Source of the DNA: Annulohypoxylon bovei var. microspora
Taxonomy: Eukaryota > Ascomycota > Sordariomycetes > Xylariales > Hypoxylaceae
DNA length: 64,000 nt
Direction: 5' to 3'
Assembly (NCBI GenBank): GCA_022836615.1
Contig: MU405228.1
Span: 124,001 to 188,000, forward strand
Made by a program: the position numbers and the translations under genes. How positions within the stretch are numbered: position 1 is the stretch's first letter; each line of letters opens with the position of its first letter. Shown here piece after piece: positions 47,668 to 59,498 of this stretch. The notes under the pieces are model-generated. The model was not told the origin of the DNA. It saw nothing but the letters and a program-made list of their open reading frames with translations, and did not search any database.

Positions 47668-49114
47668 CCTTGCCGTTACTTTCAGCAATACCCTGTCATG
47701 CTCAATGTTCTCATCTCCTTTTTGCGTTAGGTACCGTACCTGCCGTACTTACCCAGTTAGCAAGCACCTGGGCACCGCAGTTTCTGTTGTAGTGTGCGGC
47801 GCTTTCTTATTACATACCTCGTAGTTTCCTAGTTGAATGGCATTTCCCGTACTGAGCAATTAGTACCCGTACCTATCTACTCTCCCACTCAACCACTTTT
47901 TTCTCTACTCCTCCGCCTCCATTCTACATAGTAGTATTCGATCCCTGTGCTTCAATGTTTTTGTGTCCCACTCGCCCCAATTTATCACTCTCTAATGTGG
48001 AGTTAGAGGGACTCTGATACCCTGGCAACTTTTTTTTAACAACCCGCGCTGGAATCCCCTTCTCCTTCTAATGCTGCTAGTTGACGTACTAGCTGGCCAC
48101 CTGAAATACATCCATAGGCAAGTCAAATAATAAGAGGGACGGTTTATGTATGTAAAGCCTGACCATCCTTCTTTTTGACTGTGCCTCTTCCGCTTGACAT
48201 CTTTCACAACGTCTACGACGAAATATCTCACATCTCGACGTCGGTCAACAGCAACAAGACCGCAACAAAAACAACAACACCATACCTTGCCTCGACCAAA
48301 AAAGAGATACCTGACTTACATATAAAGGATCAACAATCGTGCTGCAAATTCGGTTTACCTGGGTTACCTGTAACAAAGTACATACACGCTCTCTCTCGTT
48401 ATATGTACATCTGACCTCCCGGATATCTGGCCGCTGCTGATCTTGTACGCTTCGGTCTTGAAACGAGCCACCGAACTCCACATTCTCATGATCAGTCAAG
48501 ACCTAAAACGGCTTCTATCAAATTGGACACCATCTTTTCAAATTTCAGCCCTGGTTCGATCTATTCAATATCCTACCCTACCGTCCTTATTGTGCACCAC
48601 CCTACAGTGTGTCCAACCCTGCCCCGACCTGCTTTAGTGCGGGACATTGGATTGTCGATCAATCTGTTCACCGTCGTCACTGGACTCACTTGTAGGCTAA
48701 GGACACTGGTTCCACCTGTGCCAATTACTGGAGAGCGTTAAGCTTCACACGATTGGGCTGGGTTTCTGAAAAGTACCGGCTGGTCCCAGCGTGTACCTTC
48801 GTCCGACTTAATCGGGGGTTCCTGGTCGCATACTTCCTGAAGTGTCCTGCCAAACACACTTAAGGCTCGCTGATCCCCCTCCCGTAGCTCGTGACGGATC
48901 TTCTTCACTGGATCTTGAAAGACAAGTCACCGCCTCGGCAAGGTGACACGAATCTGTCCCATTCGGGATCCCGCATCTGATCAGCGAACTATTCCAGACT
49001 TCCTCAAACTCTTTTTTTGACAACCGGGGAAAAAATAGGAGTCGGATCCAAGTGTTGGAAAGCCTTCATACTTCCAACCTCTTTTTTTCTCTTTTATGAT
49101 ATATTGTGTCGAAG

Positions 49115-50391
49115 ATGACTATGACTCTTGATAATCAATCACGACTCGGGGCCCTCAACTTCGACCACATGTCTTCCTACTCAAACCCTCCGCACTTCAC
49201 CAACCCGTGGGCCGCGGGCTCGACTAGTCAACATGGTGGCCACAGCATGTACTCGCAAGGGCTTAATGCCAACTTGGGTGGACTCGACTCAATGGCGAAG
49301 CAGCACGCCGCGAGGGCGGGCCCCAATAGCAGTGCCTCCATGGCATCATATGGGAGCATCCCGGTGACAGCATCTTCAGCAGGTAGCAGCACTCTCATGG
49401 CGGACCTTTATGGACATCAGGACTTACTCAATATGCCGCAAGATCTCTTAAACCTCAACCGAATGCAAACCACGTCCGCCGCTTACGGAGAATCCGCGTA
49501 CGCGACAGCGACGGCGGCATCTCCAGTCAACGCGACTTACTCGGCATCGCCGAGCTCTTATGATAGCGTGTCCGGGTATGCACCGGCGCCCATGCGCTCA
49601 ACTTTCGCTCTTGCGCCAGAAGCTGATAATCGAAGGTATTCACAATCGTCAATCTCCTCGCTCCCAATGGTCGATCCCGGCTCAGGCGGCGCGTCCCGCC
49701 CCCACCGGAATTCATTGGTTGACATGAATCACAGAGGACTCCCAGCCGACGACCGAAGGAGCTTCGCGGATGCTCTCGACGCTGGTCAGGGTATGTTGGC
49801 GATGAGCCAGGAGACTCCTAGGGCTATATACCCTCCCGGCAATCGCGGCAGAGGGTCCACTGACTCATACGGTTTCCCGTCGACGCATTCTACGAGTTCG
49901 TCCATCTCTTCAGCGAGTAATTACGGTAGTGGTTATTATGCGGGATCGGTCGATTCATCGGTTAGCGATTACTCGACGGCAGGTTCTGATATCGAGTCGG
50001 TTACCTCTCGGACGTTACCCCGACCGAATTTGATGACCCAACCTCCTCCGGCTCCTCAATCGATGATGGGGCAATTTAGCTCGAAAGTTTCGTCGAGCAC
50101 TCAGAAGAAGCACAAATGTAAAGTCTGCGACAAGCGATTTACGCGACCAAGCTCACTACAGACGCACATGTACAGTCACACTGGCGAAAAGCGTAAGTGT
50201 AGAGAGAGTACATGTATCCTAATTAGGATCGAAAGCTGATGTGAATAAATATAGCCTTCTGTTGTGAAGTCGAGGGATGTGGAAGACACTTCTCTGTTGT
50301 ATCAAATCTACGACGGCACCGCAAGGTACATAAGAACGATTCCAAGTCCGATGCTGGATCAGAAGATCATCACGACGATCATTCCGACTGA
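49115..50391 (+). CDS. flbC: C2H2 zinc-finger regulator, FlbC-like
   Basis: Two exons: 49115-50192 and 50255-50391, giving 404 residues. The 62-bp intron (GTAAGT, GCTGAT branch, ATAG) interrupts the link between the two zinc fingers. Finger 1 begins at Cys335 (CKVCDKRFTRPSSLQTHMYSH), followed by the TGEKP linker. Finger 2 is CEVEGCGRHFSVVSNLRRHRKVH. The first 330 residues are Ser/Tyr/Gly/Pro-rich and disordered, as in activation regions. This finger pair and its C-terminal position match FlbC, a nuclear activator of asexual development (conidiation) in Aspergillus and relatives. The gene symbol is by resemblance. The start is the first in-frame ATG; an ATG at 49,096 opens a tiny overlapping frame that could dampen translation. 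The gene is isolated, with 11.6 kb of empty DNA upstream and 9.1 kb downstream. Confidence 0.85.
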
Positions 50392-52189
50392 AGGAATAAA
50401 GAAAAATATAAAAAAATCCACGCTTCATGACAAAGATATGTTCGATTGTGCTCAAGGTTACGATTTAGAATTCTTCACGAATGTCCTTGTTATGCGGATA
50501 CCTCATGTTGAGTCACGTTTGAATTGGTCTCATGATTTTAGAGGAGACTATTTACCAGCATCTTTTTTATCCGGCCTGATGCTATCGAAAAAACACAAAA
50601 ACGGGTTACGGGCCTGTGTCTCTTGTACCAAGACATCATCGAAATTTGTTTGCGCTGCTGGTTGGAGTGATATCCAGGAGAGTTTTGAAGCGCAGGTTGC
50701 ATGGATGAGCTTATAGATTTGGGTGGGCTCATTTTATGGCATTGTTTATTATCGTCTTCTTCGCGTCCATCGCTCGTGGCTGCCAATCGGGTTGGGGTAT
50801 GGCCACACATCGACACATCTGGGGGGGTTTTTGGAATTGCTTTTGTTTCCCGAGGAGATACCCTCACAGACGGCGTTCAGGTTTACAAGGGTCATGGGGA
50901 CGGGGTGAAGATCGCATGCATTCGTTTACGTTGAGAAGCGACAGCTGTCTATGGCGTTTCGCAGAGTTCCCGTGGCGGCAGCTTCTTGAAGCGAGCACAA
51001 AAAAAGAGATCAAAAGTGACACGGAAGAGCGAGAGCGAAGAGAAGACGAACTTGTATTATTAGCTAGCTTCGCATATACCCCTGAAAGGCAGAGCATTCG
51101 TCCTCGACACGGGATGCCTCCTGTTGGTGTCTCCCGTCGAGGATACCTACATTCGCTACTGCCTCTGTAATCTAATTGTTGCAATATATATATGGAGGCT
51201 CATCGGAAGATACACATTCCTGTTCATTTACGGTTCCAGTTGTAATTGATTCACGTGGTACGTCGTCTATCCTCATAAGGTGAGTGCTCTATTGAGATGT
51301 GCTACGATCTTAACAGCTATCTGGCCCTTTTTTTCCCTTGCATCGTCCCGACTAGGTATTTAGCGACGGGGCTATCTGATCTCATCCCAGCCGGATCGTC
51401 GTTAAAAAGCCAAAGCTAATGTATCAAGAGCGGAGCCGGCTTCGAACCCAATATTTCGTCAGATCTAAGGAGTATATGTACACCTACCTATGTATGTATG
51501 TATATATAGTGCGATATCTGCCTAACCGGCTAGGCGAGCTGGGGAAACCTTGACTCTATACCCACTGACATTTACTCGTCTACTCCGTGAATGATCGGGA
51601 TGCCCGAATGTGGGAATTTGTTATCCAGTTAAAAAGACGCTTCGAATATTAAACTATGTATTATAGATATAGGTGATACACAACAAAGGGGCGGGCTCTG
51701 TTTCCCCGTGCTCCCGCAAGCGACTGGCATACGTTGGTAAAAAGGAGGGACCTCCTATTGGACGAACCCCCTTCCCACTTTATCATCCATCCCATCGGTT
51801 ACCACCTACATATACCGTACGTACATATATTCATACATATCTCATATATTACATTACATATTACTGCTACTCTAATACCGTTCGTTGCTTCCCTCCCTCC
51901 AGCTACTCCCGCTCGTCGAATAATGGCGGGAGGAGAAAAAGGGGATGGAAAAAGAGCCGTCCTACTGCTACCTGGGTATTTCGTGCGTCGTACACATAGT
52001 ATTACATACGAGTTTCTCACATAAATTCCCTCTCTACCTACCTATCTTACATGACATATAGAACGCACCCACACACACGTACGCGTATTTATGTATGCAA
52101 CCCAAAAATCAACGTCCCCCGTCGGTGAACGGTTATAGGACTTTTTGAGAAAATTCAATTTCGCATTCGCAGTTATGTTATATTTAAGG

Positions 52190-52240
52190 TAGGTATGTAT
52201 GTATGTATGCATGTATGCATGTATGTATGAATGTATGTAC
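52190..52240. repeat. ATGT/ATGC microsatellite
   Basis: About eleven ATGT, ATGC or ATGA tetranucleotide units in a row, intergenic. Confidence 0.85.
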
Positions 52241-54369
52241 CTGTTTTCTACGTGCCGCCCCTCTCCGCTCGAGGGGACAGCGAGAAAAACCGGGAACCCG
52301 TCAGGTCTGGGTCCGCATATCCCGTAACGTCGAAACGACAGAAGGCGACGAGAAAATCGACAAATAAGAAGTTAGCGGTTTCGTCGCCTTCTATTCTCGG
52401 CTCCCCGTCGTCCTGCGAGATATCGTGTCAGAACCTTCTCTCTCGCTCTTCGCGCCTTTCGCCTTCTCATTGGTCGCAACTCGTTCTAATTATCTGTACA
52501 GCCCAGCTCTGTAAGGATAATATAAGGTACGTACCTGCCTAATGCTATATAAATATAAGCCGTATATAATATCCTATACCTAGGGCGGTAGTTAGCAAGA
52601 ACCTTGAACCTTTCCAACCCGTACATTTAAACAATGATGCCTGTTTCTAGGTCCGCCGCCCCCCCTAATCCTTGCCCCCCATCCCCGTCCCCTCCCAACC
52701 CTACAAACCCCTTCACCCTTGTCTTCCCTCTCCCCCATCATCCCGGATCGTCAATCGCTAGCAACCCATTCCCACATTCCACATGCACATAAAACGTACC
52801 TAGGTACAGTAAACGAACACAAGCACAGGTGACATGACAGCGGCTCTTCCACCCCTCCCCTTCTAAAAAACATGAAACACGCTTAACGCTGCGACGCTAC
52901 TCTAGTGCGTCGCCCAGCGGATACCCGTTCTGCCCGTTGTATGTTGGTGAGCTCTTTGTTTTTTTAATTATTCTTATTATTATTTCGCTACCTAGCCCAG
53001 CCTAGCCGTACCGAATTCATCCTCCCACCTATCTGCGCAGGTCGAATATAAAGAAACCGGAATCGTATCTTCAAGCTACCAAAGTAGGTAACCAGTAATC
53101 TCGCTCTACCCTCCTTTGGTCACCATATGCTAGTGTTATTCCTAGGCCCTACATATCTGCCCCATGTGAGAGAAAGAAACGGCAGAGAAAGAGACAAAGC
53201 TGTTCATTTAAAAAAAAAAAATCGTGTCATTATGACTATATCACGCGCCCGGAAGTCCTCGTTGGCCTCCCCCGTCTTGTCTATTTCCCCGCGCGGCTTT
53301 TCGACGAACCTCGAAACCGGGCGGGTATCTCGACTACGCAGGTTAAAACCTGTCCACGTATATACATACATGCCTACCTAAGACATAAGGCCTGAGACCT
53401 TTGCGCTGGTTCTGCATATCGCGGTTGTTCTCTGCGAGGGAGAGAATACATAAGGGGCGGGAGAGCCGCGATCCCTTCCTATATCGGCTCGGCGACCGTC
53501 TGTTTTCTTGACTCCACAAGGAGAATCCGGAGAGGATAGCGTACCTACCTATTACGGACAGCGCGGCTGACACGAAGGACAAACGACGTCAGCAATCTTT
53601 GCTGTTTATAGCAACTTATTCAGCAGCCATCCTAGACCTATCTCCTGAATCATATGTAAACGCGGGCGCAAAGCAAAAAAACCTGTTACGGTGTGTCCCA
53701 TATTCTTCGCCGTTGAAAAGAAATATTACCTAGAAAGATGAGAGGAGTTTGGTCGATGGCTACACAGCCATCGGCAGGCGTGCGAGCGGAGATCATTACC
53801 TTACTTCGTCGCAAGTAGCGGGGAGACCCTGATGGCACCTTTCCACGTGAATGGTGCCTGGGTACGTCGAAAGAGTTGTCGCTCGGCGTTAATGTGAGAT
53901 GTGGGCTGGGTATCTTGCTCAAGACCCAAAACCTCCCAAGCGGAGATGGTGGTACGTGTTATGTGCCTCTGGAGATTCCTCCGACTCTGGCTGACCGGTT
54001 ACATGCTTAATGGTCAACCAGGACGGTGGTTCTTCGTACTGCAACGGTTGACTCTGCTACGAATAGGACGAGATAGGCCCGACCCCGTCGCATCGGACGG
54101 GACCTTACTAAATAGTGAAAAGGCGGACTTTAGGTTGAGATGAAAGGCGGCCCCTTCGATGGAGGGACTACTAAACAGACCGGCAATGGGTTCGTCTTTC
54201 CTTCATGGCGAATGTGAGAGCAGTACGTAACATACCGCTGACGACAGCTGGGACACCTCACCCACACCAATGAAGCGGGTTTGCTTTTGTTTTTGCCCCA
54301 TCCTCCCTGTCGGGTGCCACTCTAGCGTATAAAGTTATCGCGCCGGAAGGGATAGAACCGGAGCGGAGA

Positions 54370-54405
54370 GGAAAGGAGACGAGACGAGGCGAGGCGAGGG
54401 AGGGG
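54370..54405. repeat. Purine-rich GAGGC/GAGAC minisatellite
   Basis: Tandem GAGAC and GAGGC pentamers inside a wider purine-only stretch. Intergenic, no associated gene. Confidence 0.65.
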
Positions 54406-55566
54406 AACGGGACTAAGAGAGGGGTGGAAGAAACCAATATGGCACTTGCAAATTGGCATCGCGGCACGGATAGGTTGTTTATGTTGTATGGCTAGTGTCG
54501 CTAAGGGAAGGCTGGTCTCCTTAAGATTCGAGAAGCCGGTCCAATGGGCCAATGGGCCAAGTTTATCTTAACAGCTTAGAAGACGCCGTTCCGCCCAATG
54601 ACGACACAGTTGATGATTGAGTGCCTTATGACGTCGATCAAGTACCTCGGTACAGGGGTCGGCCACAATATTGGAAGTCGAACATTTCAATTAGGCGGGT
54701 CTGACCAATGAAAAAGGACTAGAGAGAGGAGAAACAGTTGGCTACGGCAAGGAGAGAAATGTAAAGAAAAAAAAGCATTGGCCAGGTGGTCGTGAAATTC
54801 AAGGCCAAGACCTCGCATCGTACAGCCACATGTACAGGATGCTGTGATCTTCAGGGTCCTTCTCTGTGCGACTAAGGTCCGCGGGGAGACGGGCGTTCGC
54901 TGGTGGAGGACTAACACGTTCATCTTCGCGTGATTGGATAAGATGAAGCTATCCTCGCTGCCTCGATATACAAAGCTGGTACATATTCCTGGTTTAGTCT
55001 GCTTTCTCCAGATTGTTCCCGACCCTGTTATCGAAGCTTGTTATATAGTTGTATTATAGTAATGGGTGCATGTGGTGACACCCCAAACTGTCGAACTGTG
55101 ATGCAATGATGAGATTCATGGGTTCCCTATCTTTCGCCACTTGCAATGAATCAAAAGGGGACGCCGTGCGCCGTGCGCCTGTTGCTGTTTATATAAACGA
55201 CTATGCGACGAGAGTGCGGCTTAGACTTAAACGACTCCGTATCATGCCGCCGGACTGGGATGTCATCTCACAGGCTGCATAAGGCCCTTGAACGGCGGGA
55301 TCAGATGAGATGGGATTCCTTGAAACGTAGGTCATGGATGTTCCGTAACCTTCCCGTCATAACCCGCAACTAGTCTTTAATGAAATTGTTTTGGATTCTT
55401 CTTTCGAGATGTCTACCACTGGTAAAACAAACCCATCCCATATTAAAACACGTACCCAAGAGTAATAGCCAAGCTAGGGCCAAGCGTCGTGAGGGTTGTC
55501 TGTTGACGCGTCCGGGGCTTTGAAGAACCAGAGAGTATCGTGGTGGCTTGCCGGTGGGATGAGGGA

Positions 55567-55588
55567 TACCTTACCTTACCTTACCTTA
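55567..55588. repeat. CCTTA tandem repeat
   Basis: Four CCTTA pentamers in a row, intergenic; compare CCTTAG at 47648. Confidence 0.75.
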
Positions 55589-57082
55589 GGTACAATACAA
55601 TGTAGCGTGGTGCACCTATCTTGCATGATTGGCACTCCACAACTATCGTCTTTTTCCGCGGCGCCGTCCTCCTTCCCCATAGAGCGTACGTTTCAAGTCC
55701 TCTCACTGCCGGGCTCGATATATTAGTTCAGTTCCATGTTGATAGTGTTGATTGCCGTGGGTCTCCTTCTCTTCGAGATCACGGACCTGGAGCGTTGCAC
55801 CTCTGCGCTTTGCGCCAACGCGAACGGTAAAGAAGTTGCCAACCCCCAAAATGCTAGGTGGCTCAATGTCCGTGTCCCCCTCCCCCCCCCATCGTCAAGA
55901 GTCCACAATGGCCTGGCTGGGAGAAACAATTATCATAAATAATGGAGACTAGCATCTCATTCGACGGTGGTCGGATCAACTAGCTAGAGGAGTATGAAAG
56001 GGGGCTGGGGTGGAAGAGAGAACAAATTGCGAATTTTGGCGCAATTTCGAGGGCGGTCGTTGGGAATTGCCTTTGGGGGCGGTCAAGCGAGCTCAAAAAT
56101 GACATCATCTCGCAGCAAGGTTTTCTGGCTTAGGACCAGCGACCGACTCTTATTCGTCCGTACCCTTGCAAAGGTCCACACAGACATTTGCAGGGAGGAC
56201 CCTAGCCTACATAAATATTGACAGGGATGGATGTGCTAATGGCGCTCCGTACACGCCCCCTCCCCACATCAAATCGCGTACCGCAGTATATTCGCACCTT
56301 TCGCACCTTACAGGCGTGTACGGTACTTCTTCTCCACAGCGGAATGTGCATACGATTATACAGATGCGGCAGAATTCGGACACTTAGAAGTGATGGTAAC
56401 TGCCCTTTCCAGCCCTGGGTACATCAGTTTACTATGAATGGATGTCGGTAGTATAGGTGGTATACATAGTAGTATACGAACATATTAAAAATGTCAATCT
56501 TTACGATGGGCATTGGTCAAATGCCATTTCTGGAGATGGGAATGCGTTTGTTGCGCATCGAACCCTTTTTTTCCTTTTATCTTCACCAAGCATCTCCCTA
56601 CCTAACATAGTATGCGGCTATGTATGTGTGTTCCCCTACTCACATCTACTCCCCCATATGATTATCTGCTCTTTCCAATCTATTTATTGTAAGGAGTACG
56701 TACATTACATATGTACTTAATCTACGTATGTATGTTCGCAATCTTCCGAATGTGTACCTATACATACAATCTAGATACGCTATGTACCTAGATATAGAGG
56801 AAACCGCTGTACGAGAACGTTTATGTAAAAATATATGTACATAGTTACCTGGTATTGGATGTATTGGATGTATCTAATAACTTTACTTCCTATCGTGTCT
56901 CGTCTCGGAGAATTCCCATATTAGTATTTTTCTCCCCTATCATTCTCCATTTGCGGTATACACGGTATGATACACACCTCTTTTCAACATCGAACCCAAT
57001 AATTCCTCTATTAAGTAAGTAACGTAATATACACTAATCAATCGAATCAATCTCGCTAATTACATCCATCATCTTGTTAGCT

Positions 57083-57105
57083 ACTAGCTACTAGCTACTA
57101 CTATG
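57083..57105. repeat. CTAGCTA tandem repeat
   Basis: Three to four tandem 7-bp CTAGCTA units, intergenic. Confidence 0.75.
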
Positions 57106-59498
57106 TAGCTGGTTAATTGAAACTATTCCTTCCTAGTGACTACCTAGGTATATTACAGATTATTATCACCACATAAGATAGTAGGGTAATAGGGAATAGG
57201 AGTGGACTTTTTGTTACTCCTTTTTTATAGGTTACCGTACAATGCGGTTGGGGTATCTATCTCGTTCGCCTTCTCTGTTAGTTTCTACTGGCTACTGCTT
57301 ATTGGATTAGCTGGCTCTCTCTCTCCCAATCCCAATACCTCACCGCCTCTTGTTCAGCATATGCACGCACGACGGAGTCGAGTCGCTGGTTCTCTTCGTT
57401 TGAGTGGACGGGACGGGGCCTGTCCGTCCCTCGAAGAAACCCGGGGTTCCTTGTCCGTGTGAGCTGACCTGCTCATGCAGCTGTTGCCGATCCCTACCGC
57501 CTGCGTTGCGTGGTCAGAGTCGCATACCGAGCAGATTGATTGATATATGTAATGTCTGCTAGGTAACGTATGTATGTAGGCTTATGTATCTCAAGTACCG
57601 CTACCCCCGAGCCGGATCCTGCCTATTCGTACATGTCCCAACACACGTGAAGAAAGGATCCCGTCGCCAAACCCAATGGCAAGTCCGGTACAGAATGGTA
57701 CCTTTTACCTCTAATTGTGGTACACGCCGCTTGAGGTAACGTAAGAGATATCGTGTCGACCACTTACATACATACGTACATACATCATGTAATCATTTCG
57801 ATACTGTGTTCGCCTCTGGACCGGACTTATGAGCAGCTTGCCAAATAGCAAAGTATTGCCCCTTTGCCGTCATCGTTCGCTCTCCTACATCCATCCGGAT
57901 GCCTCGATGAGGAAACGGGGGTGGTTCAACTACCGTACATACATACATAGATAGCATGAAGAGCGATGGATCTTGGCGCTTACTAGCCTTGCCTAAGCCT
58001 CAGGAGGGAAAAAAGGGGGAATCACGTAATCGTAGATCCAATCCGAGTCCGAGGTATGTAGGTAGACGATGGAGACGAGATGTGCACTACGGTACGCCCG
58101 TCACTTTTCAACGTCGAAGGTCGAAACCACCGTCCCGTAGATCTAGACACGTACGCGGAATAGACAGACACACCAAGCCGCGCCGTCCCAGAGCGCTGGA
58201 TTCGGAACTCGGGAGAGAGGCGCTCAAGGAAAGAGGGCTGTTGGGATGGGACGGCAGCGACCTTCATGCCATTTTCCCCTTGGAGGAGATGATAAGCCTT
58301 GCACTACCGTTGATCGACAGGGACATGTCGCGTGGATTTTCCCTCCCCCCCTTCCCCTAAATCCTGGGGAAGTTACGGGAAGAAGGAAGATCTCGAAGGA
58401 AATAAGGCTCGAGATCAACTCGACGAAACAAGCGCCGCGAATTGTGATCATCCAGCGAAGTTTTCTAGAATCCGTCGAACGTTCTGTCACAAAGGAGCGA
58501 TCCCTCACTCCCGAAGGTACCTGCGAACATCGTACGACTGTTACTGTGTACCGTACACACGCACTCACACACATCTTAAACATCAAACGCTCATGCTGAT
58601 ATGTATGTAGCATAATGATTGCTTGTCTCGTTTCAAAATGAGTTTTCCAGATCTAGGTAACCTGGGGAAAATAACGACTGGGAAAATCCTTGTTACGGCT
58701 TGTCGAGTTTCTCCCTAGAAAATAAGCAATTTGATAATCGAATGGGAGGGTTGGTAGCACGTATGTGCGGTTATGCCGGTGTAACAATTAAAATCTTCAG
58801 ATATATAATGACATCTGATGGTCATGCCACTCCTTGCGAGACTAGATTTGGTTTGTTTAGTGCGTCCCCGTCTATCCGAAGCATTTACGACCTTTTTTTG
58901 CTGCAATTATGGAACTATCTATCTGGGTATGCACTCATTGATTGCAGTAAGTTTTGCTATTGATGGCCTGGATACCTACTTTTTCGATTGGAGGGTTAAC
59001 TTGAGTAACTCCGAAAGCTTCACAATATTGGCTCGGCGGTGATATTAACCATGGTTTCTAAATCATAAGAATTCTACATATGTTCTCGAGCAGCAGATGG
59101 CCTCTGACGAGGATTGTAGAGTGCGGACAAGGTTATTCACCAATTAGGAATCAAATATCATGCTAACATGCGTTCTGGTTGGCTCTAGCCATGGTGGTAC
59201 ATACATATGTGAGGCTATCTAGCACTTGAAGACATTTTGGGTACTACTATTCATCGGCCAAGACTTAAGCCATTCCTAGTGATGTGCCGTGCTCTACCGC
59301 AATATCTCATCACTACGATCACGTAGTAACAAAGTTGTGCTTCAATTGCATCATTAACGCCTCACAAAGTCTTCTCATTAATTCGCCGGGTTTTTAATCT
59401 ACCTAAGCATGTATTATACACCGCCAGCCCGAGCCCCGAACCAAGTATGCTAAAGCAATGCTGCCACTGTTATCTTAAAAAAAAAAAACTTCCTCGAA

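Larger units (their letters stand above)
37527..49114. other. Gene-empty region between OGG1 and the FlbC-like gene
   Basis: 11.6 kb with no supportable gene. All open frames are under about 105 codons, lack domains, and occur on both strands in a random pattern. Bases 38,000-42,800 are of neutral composition with no long repeat that I could pair up. Simple repeats occur at 43,995-44,020 (GATAGATTAGA), 45,480-45,505 (CATGCCA units) and 47,648-47,667 (CCTTAG units). From about 47,800 to 49,114 the + strand becomes C/T-rich, like a leader or promoter for the downstream regulator. Decayed transposon remnants may be present but are not recognisable by eye. Confidence 0.55.
50392..59498. other. 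Gene-empty region between the FlbC-like gene and SF3B1
   Basis: 9.1 kb with no supportable gene. The first few hundred bases should be the 3' UTR of the FlbC-like gene. The remainder holds simple repeats (ATGT at 52190-52240, GAGGC-type purine tract at 54370-54405, CCTTA at 55567-55588, CTAGCTA at 57083-57105) and short random frames on both strands. The longest (57956-58360, 134 codons, Arg-rich) has no recognisable domain. Bases 54,250-54,720 are purine-rich on the + strand (pyrimidine-rich on the minus strand), which might mark a minus-strand promoter, but no gene follows. Confidence 0.55.

Noticed and set aside
51430..51545. tRNA-like pieces on the minus strand: GGGTTCGAAG and an upstream GCCTAGCCGGTTAGGC.
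   Set aside because: The D and T arms do not fold correctly and the acceptor ends do not pair. At most a decayed tRNA fragment or chance inverted repeat.
57956..58360. 134-codon Arg-rich open frame.
   Set aside because: Low-complexity basic composition, overlapping frames on both strands, no recognisable domain.
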